From Erysipelotrichales bacterium (GTDB lineage Bacteria; Bacillota_I; Bacilli_A; Erysipelotrichales; Erysipelotrichaceae): a DNA stretch of 64,000 nucleotides. The stretch lies in assembly GCA_910576345.1 (NCBI GenBank), contig CAJTIT010000009.1, forward strand, positions 1 to 64,000. Direction: 5' to 3'. Position numbers and translations under genes: made by a program. The first letter of the stretch is position 1; every line of letters begins with the position of its first letter. Under the pieces are notes generated by a model, which was given only the letters and a program-made list of their open reading frames with translations, ran no database searches and was not told where the DNA came from. Shown here piece by piece: positions 63,033 through 64,000 of the stretch.

Positions 63033-64000
63033 TTATTTTACAATAACAGGTTTGATATTCCAGATTTCATCCGCATACTGTTGAATTGTTCGATCAGAAG
63101 AGAAGAACCCGGACTGTGCAATATTTACCAAACACATTCTTGCCCAGCTTTTCTTATCGGCATAACGATTTTGCACATTATTCTGTGCATGCACATAAGC
63201 ATCAAAATCTGCCAACAATAAATACTCATCATTCTTAAACATCAATTCATTGTAAATCGTTTTAAAATCATTTCCATTACTACTGAAAGTACCATCTGTA
63301 AAACTTGTGATAACTTTCTGCAAAACAGGATTTTGATTATACTTGTCCCATGCATTATACATATTGTCCAATTTGATCAATGCGACATCATCTGCGCGCA
63401 AACCAAATATTTCCGCATTCTCAAATCCAACATGTTCTACAATTTCCACATTGGCACCGTCCATCGTACCCAATGTAATAGCACCATTCATCATAAATTT
63501 CATATTACCGGTACCGCTGGCTTCTTTTCCGGCTGTGGAAATCTGTTCAGATACATCTGCCGCATTCTGTAAGATCTCTGCCATGGAAACACCATAATTT
63601 GGCAGGAATACAACCTTCATCATCTTGGATACATGTGGATCGTTATTCACCTTATCAGCCACACAATGAATCAATTTGATGACTTCTTTTGCGAATACAT
63701 AAGAAGGCGCTGCTTTCGCCGCAAAAATGAACGTTCTTGGTGTAATCGTAAACGATTCATCTTCTTTCATGCGTTGATATAAATAAATGATATGCATTAC
63801 ATTCAATAATTGACGTTTGTAAGCATGAAGACGTTTTGCCTGAATATCAAATATAGAATTTACATCCACTTCCACACCTGTAGTGTCTTTGATATAACGT
63901 GCCAATATTTCCTTACGTTCCTTTTTCACATTCAAGAAAGCATTTTGTAATTTCTCATCATCCACATACTTCATCAGATTGCTTAACTGATCCGGATCCT
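63033..64000 (-). CDS. glgP: Glycogen phosphorylase (C-terminal part)
   Basis: The last 320 or so residues of a GT35 phosphorylase; the frame runs out of the window at 64,000 (D-P-D-Q-L-S-N-L-M-K-Y). The PLP lysine region S-G-T-G-N-M-K-F-M, then G-A-I-T-L-G-T-M-D-G-A-N-V-E-I, and the earlier I-Q-A-K-R-L-H-A-Y-K-R-Q motif are intact. It releases glucose-1-phosphate and belongs functionally with glgC-glgD-glgA and pulA. Confidence 0.93.
   Translation of the reverse strand, partial: DPDQLSNLMKYVDDEKLQNAFLNVKKERKEILARYIKDTTGVEVDVNSIFDIQAKRLHAYKRQLLNVMHIIYLYQRMKEDESFTITPRTFIFAAKAAPSYVFAKEVIKLIHCVADKVNNDPHVSKMMKVVFLPNYGVSMAEILQNAADVSEQISTAGKEASGTGNMKFMMNGAITLGTMDGANVEIVEHVGFENAEIFGLRADDVALIKLDNMYNAWDKYNQNPVLQKVITSFTDGTFSSNGNDFKTIYNELMFKNDEYLLLADFDAYVHAQNNVQNRYADKKSWARMCLVNIAQSGFFSSDRTIQQYADEIWNIKPVIVK

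Overview
The window reads as the chromosome of a low-GC Gram-positive gut bacterium (Bacillota). The glgC-glgD-glgA set, the anaerobic ribonucleotide reductase, the T-box, THF and SAM leaders, and mobile elements of the kind found in gut Firmicutes suggest a member of the Erysipelotrichia or a near relative. That placement is an inference from gene content; there is no rRNA here. Most host genes lie on the minus strand.

Layout. Positions 1-2,525 hold glmU and prs, followed by the first codons of another gene behind a ribosome-site hairpin. About 2.7-21.5 kb is island 1. It carries a large serine recombinase, small element genes, a sigma-like regulator with a long structured leader, and an intact IS copy with a 10-bp target duplication. 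It also carries a lantibiotic/cationic-peptide protection module (ABC transporter, accessory membrane proteins, response regulator and kinase), two GNAT acetyltransferases, a broken parB, and an AbiEi-AbiEii-methyltransferase/NurA-like defence operon. No relaxase or type IV secretion genes are present, so the island looks decayed or only mobilizable. At 21.5-24.6 kb a T-box-controlled tryptophan-type ABC transporter follows. At 25-38 kb come a small membrane protein, a host paralogue of an island gene, a MarR/MATE pair, mnmG, nrdD-nrdG, a graveyard of mobile-element and defence genes at the 3' end of rlmD (RhuM, an rlmD-tail duplicate, a TIR protein), a HAD hydrolase and a cell-wall amidase.

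From 38 to 54 kb is core metabolism: HD hydrolase, pullulanase, patatin, a tRNA-Ile/tRNA-Ala pair with a strong promoter, guaB, glgC-glgD-glgA, two tandem phosphotransacetylase genes, a THF-riboswitch-controlled folate ECF transporter subunit, a likely structured non-coding RNA, and SAM-riboswitch-controlled metK. At 54.2-62.4 kb island 2 carries a Tn916-orf7-like sigma factor, a Cys-rich KTR protein, a two-component system with a MacB/FtsX-type ABC transporter, a MarR regulator and TnpV, but no visible integrase. The window ends in glgP.

The two islands share two unusual non-coding elements: a hairpin-rich leader upstream of each sigma-like gene, and an inverted-repeat cluster resembling a transfer origin. 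These, the AbiE-methyltransferase-NurA operon, the RNA near 52.5 kb and the TIR gene in the rlmD hotspot are the parts most worth a second look. Several island and remnant genes are broken by single-base changes, listed individually below.
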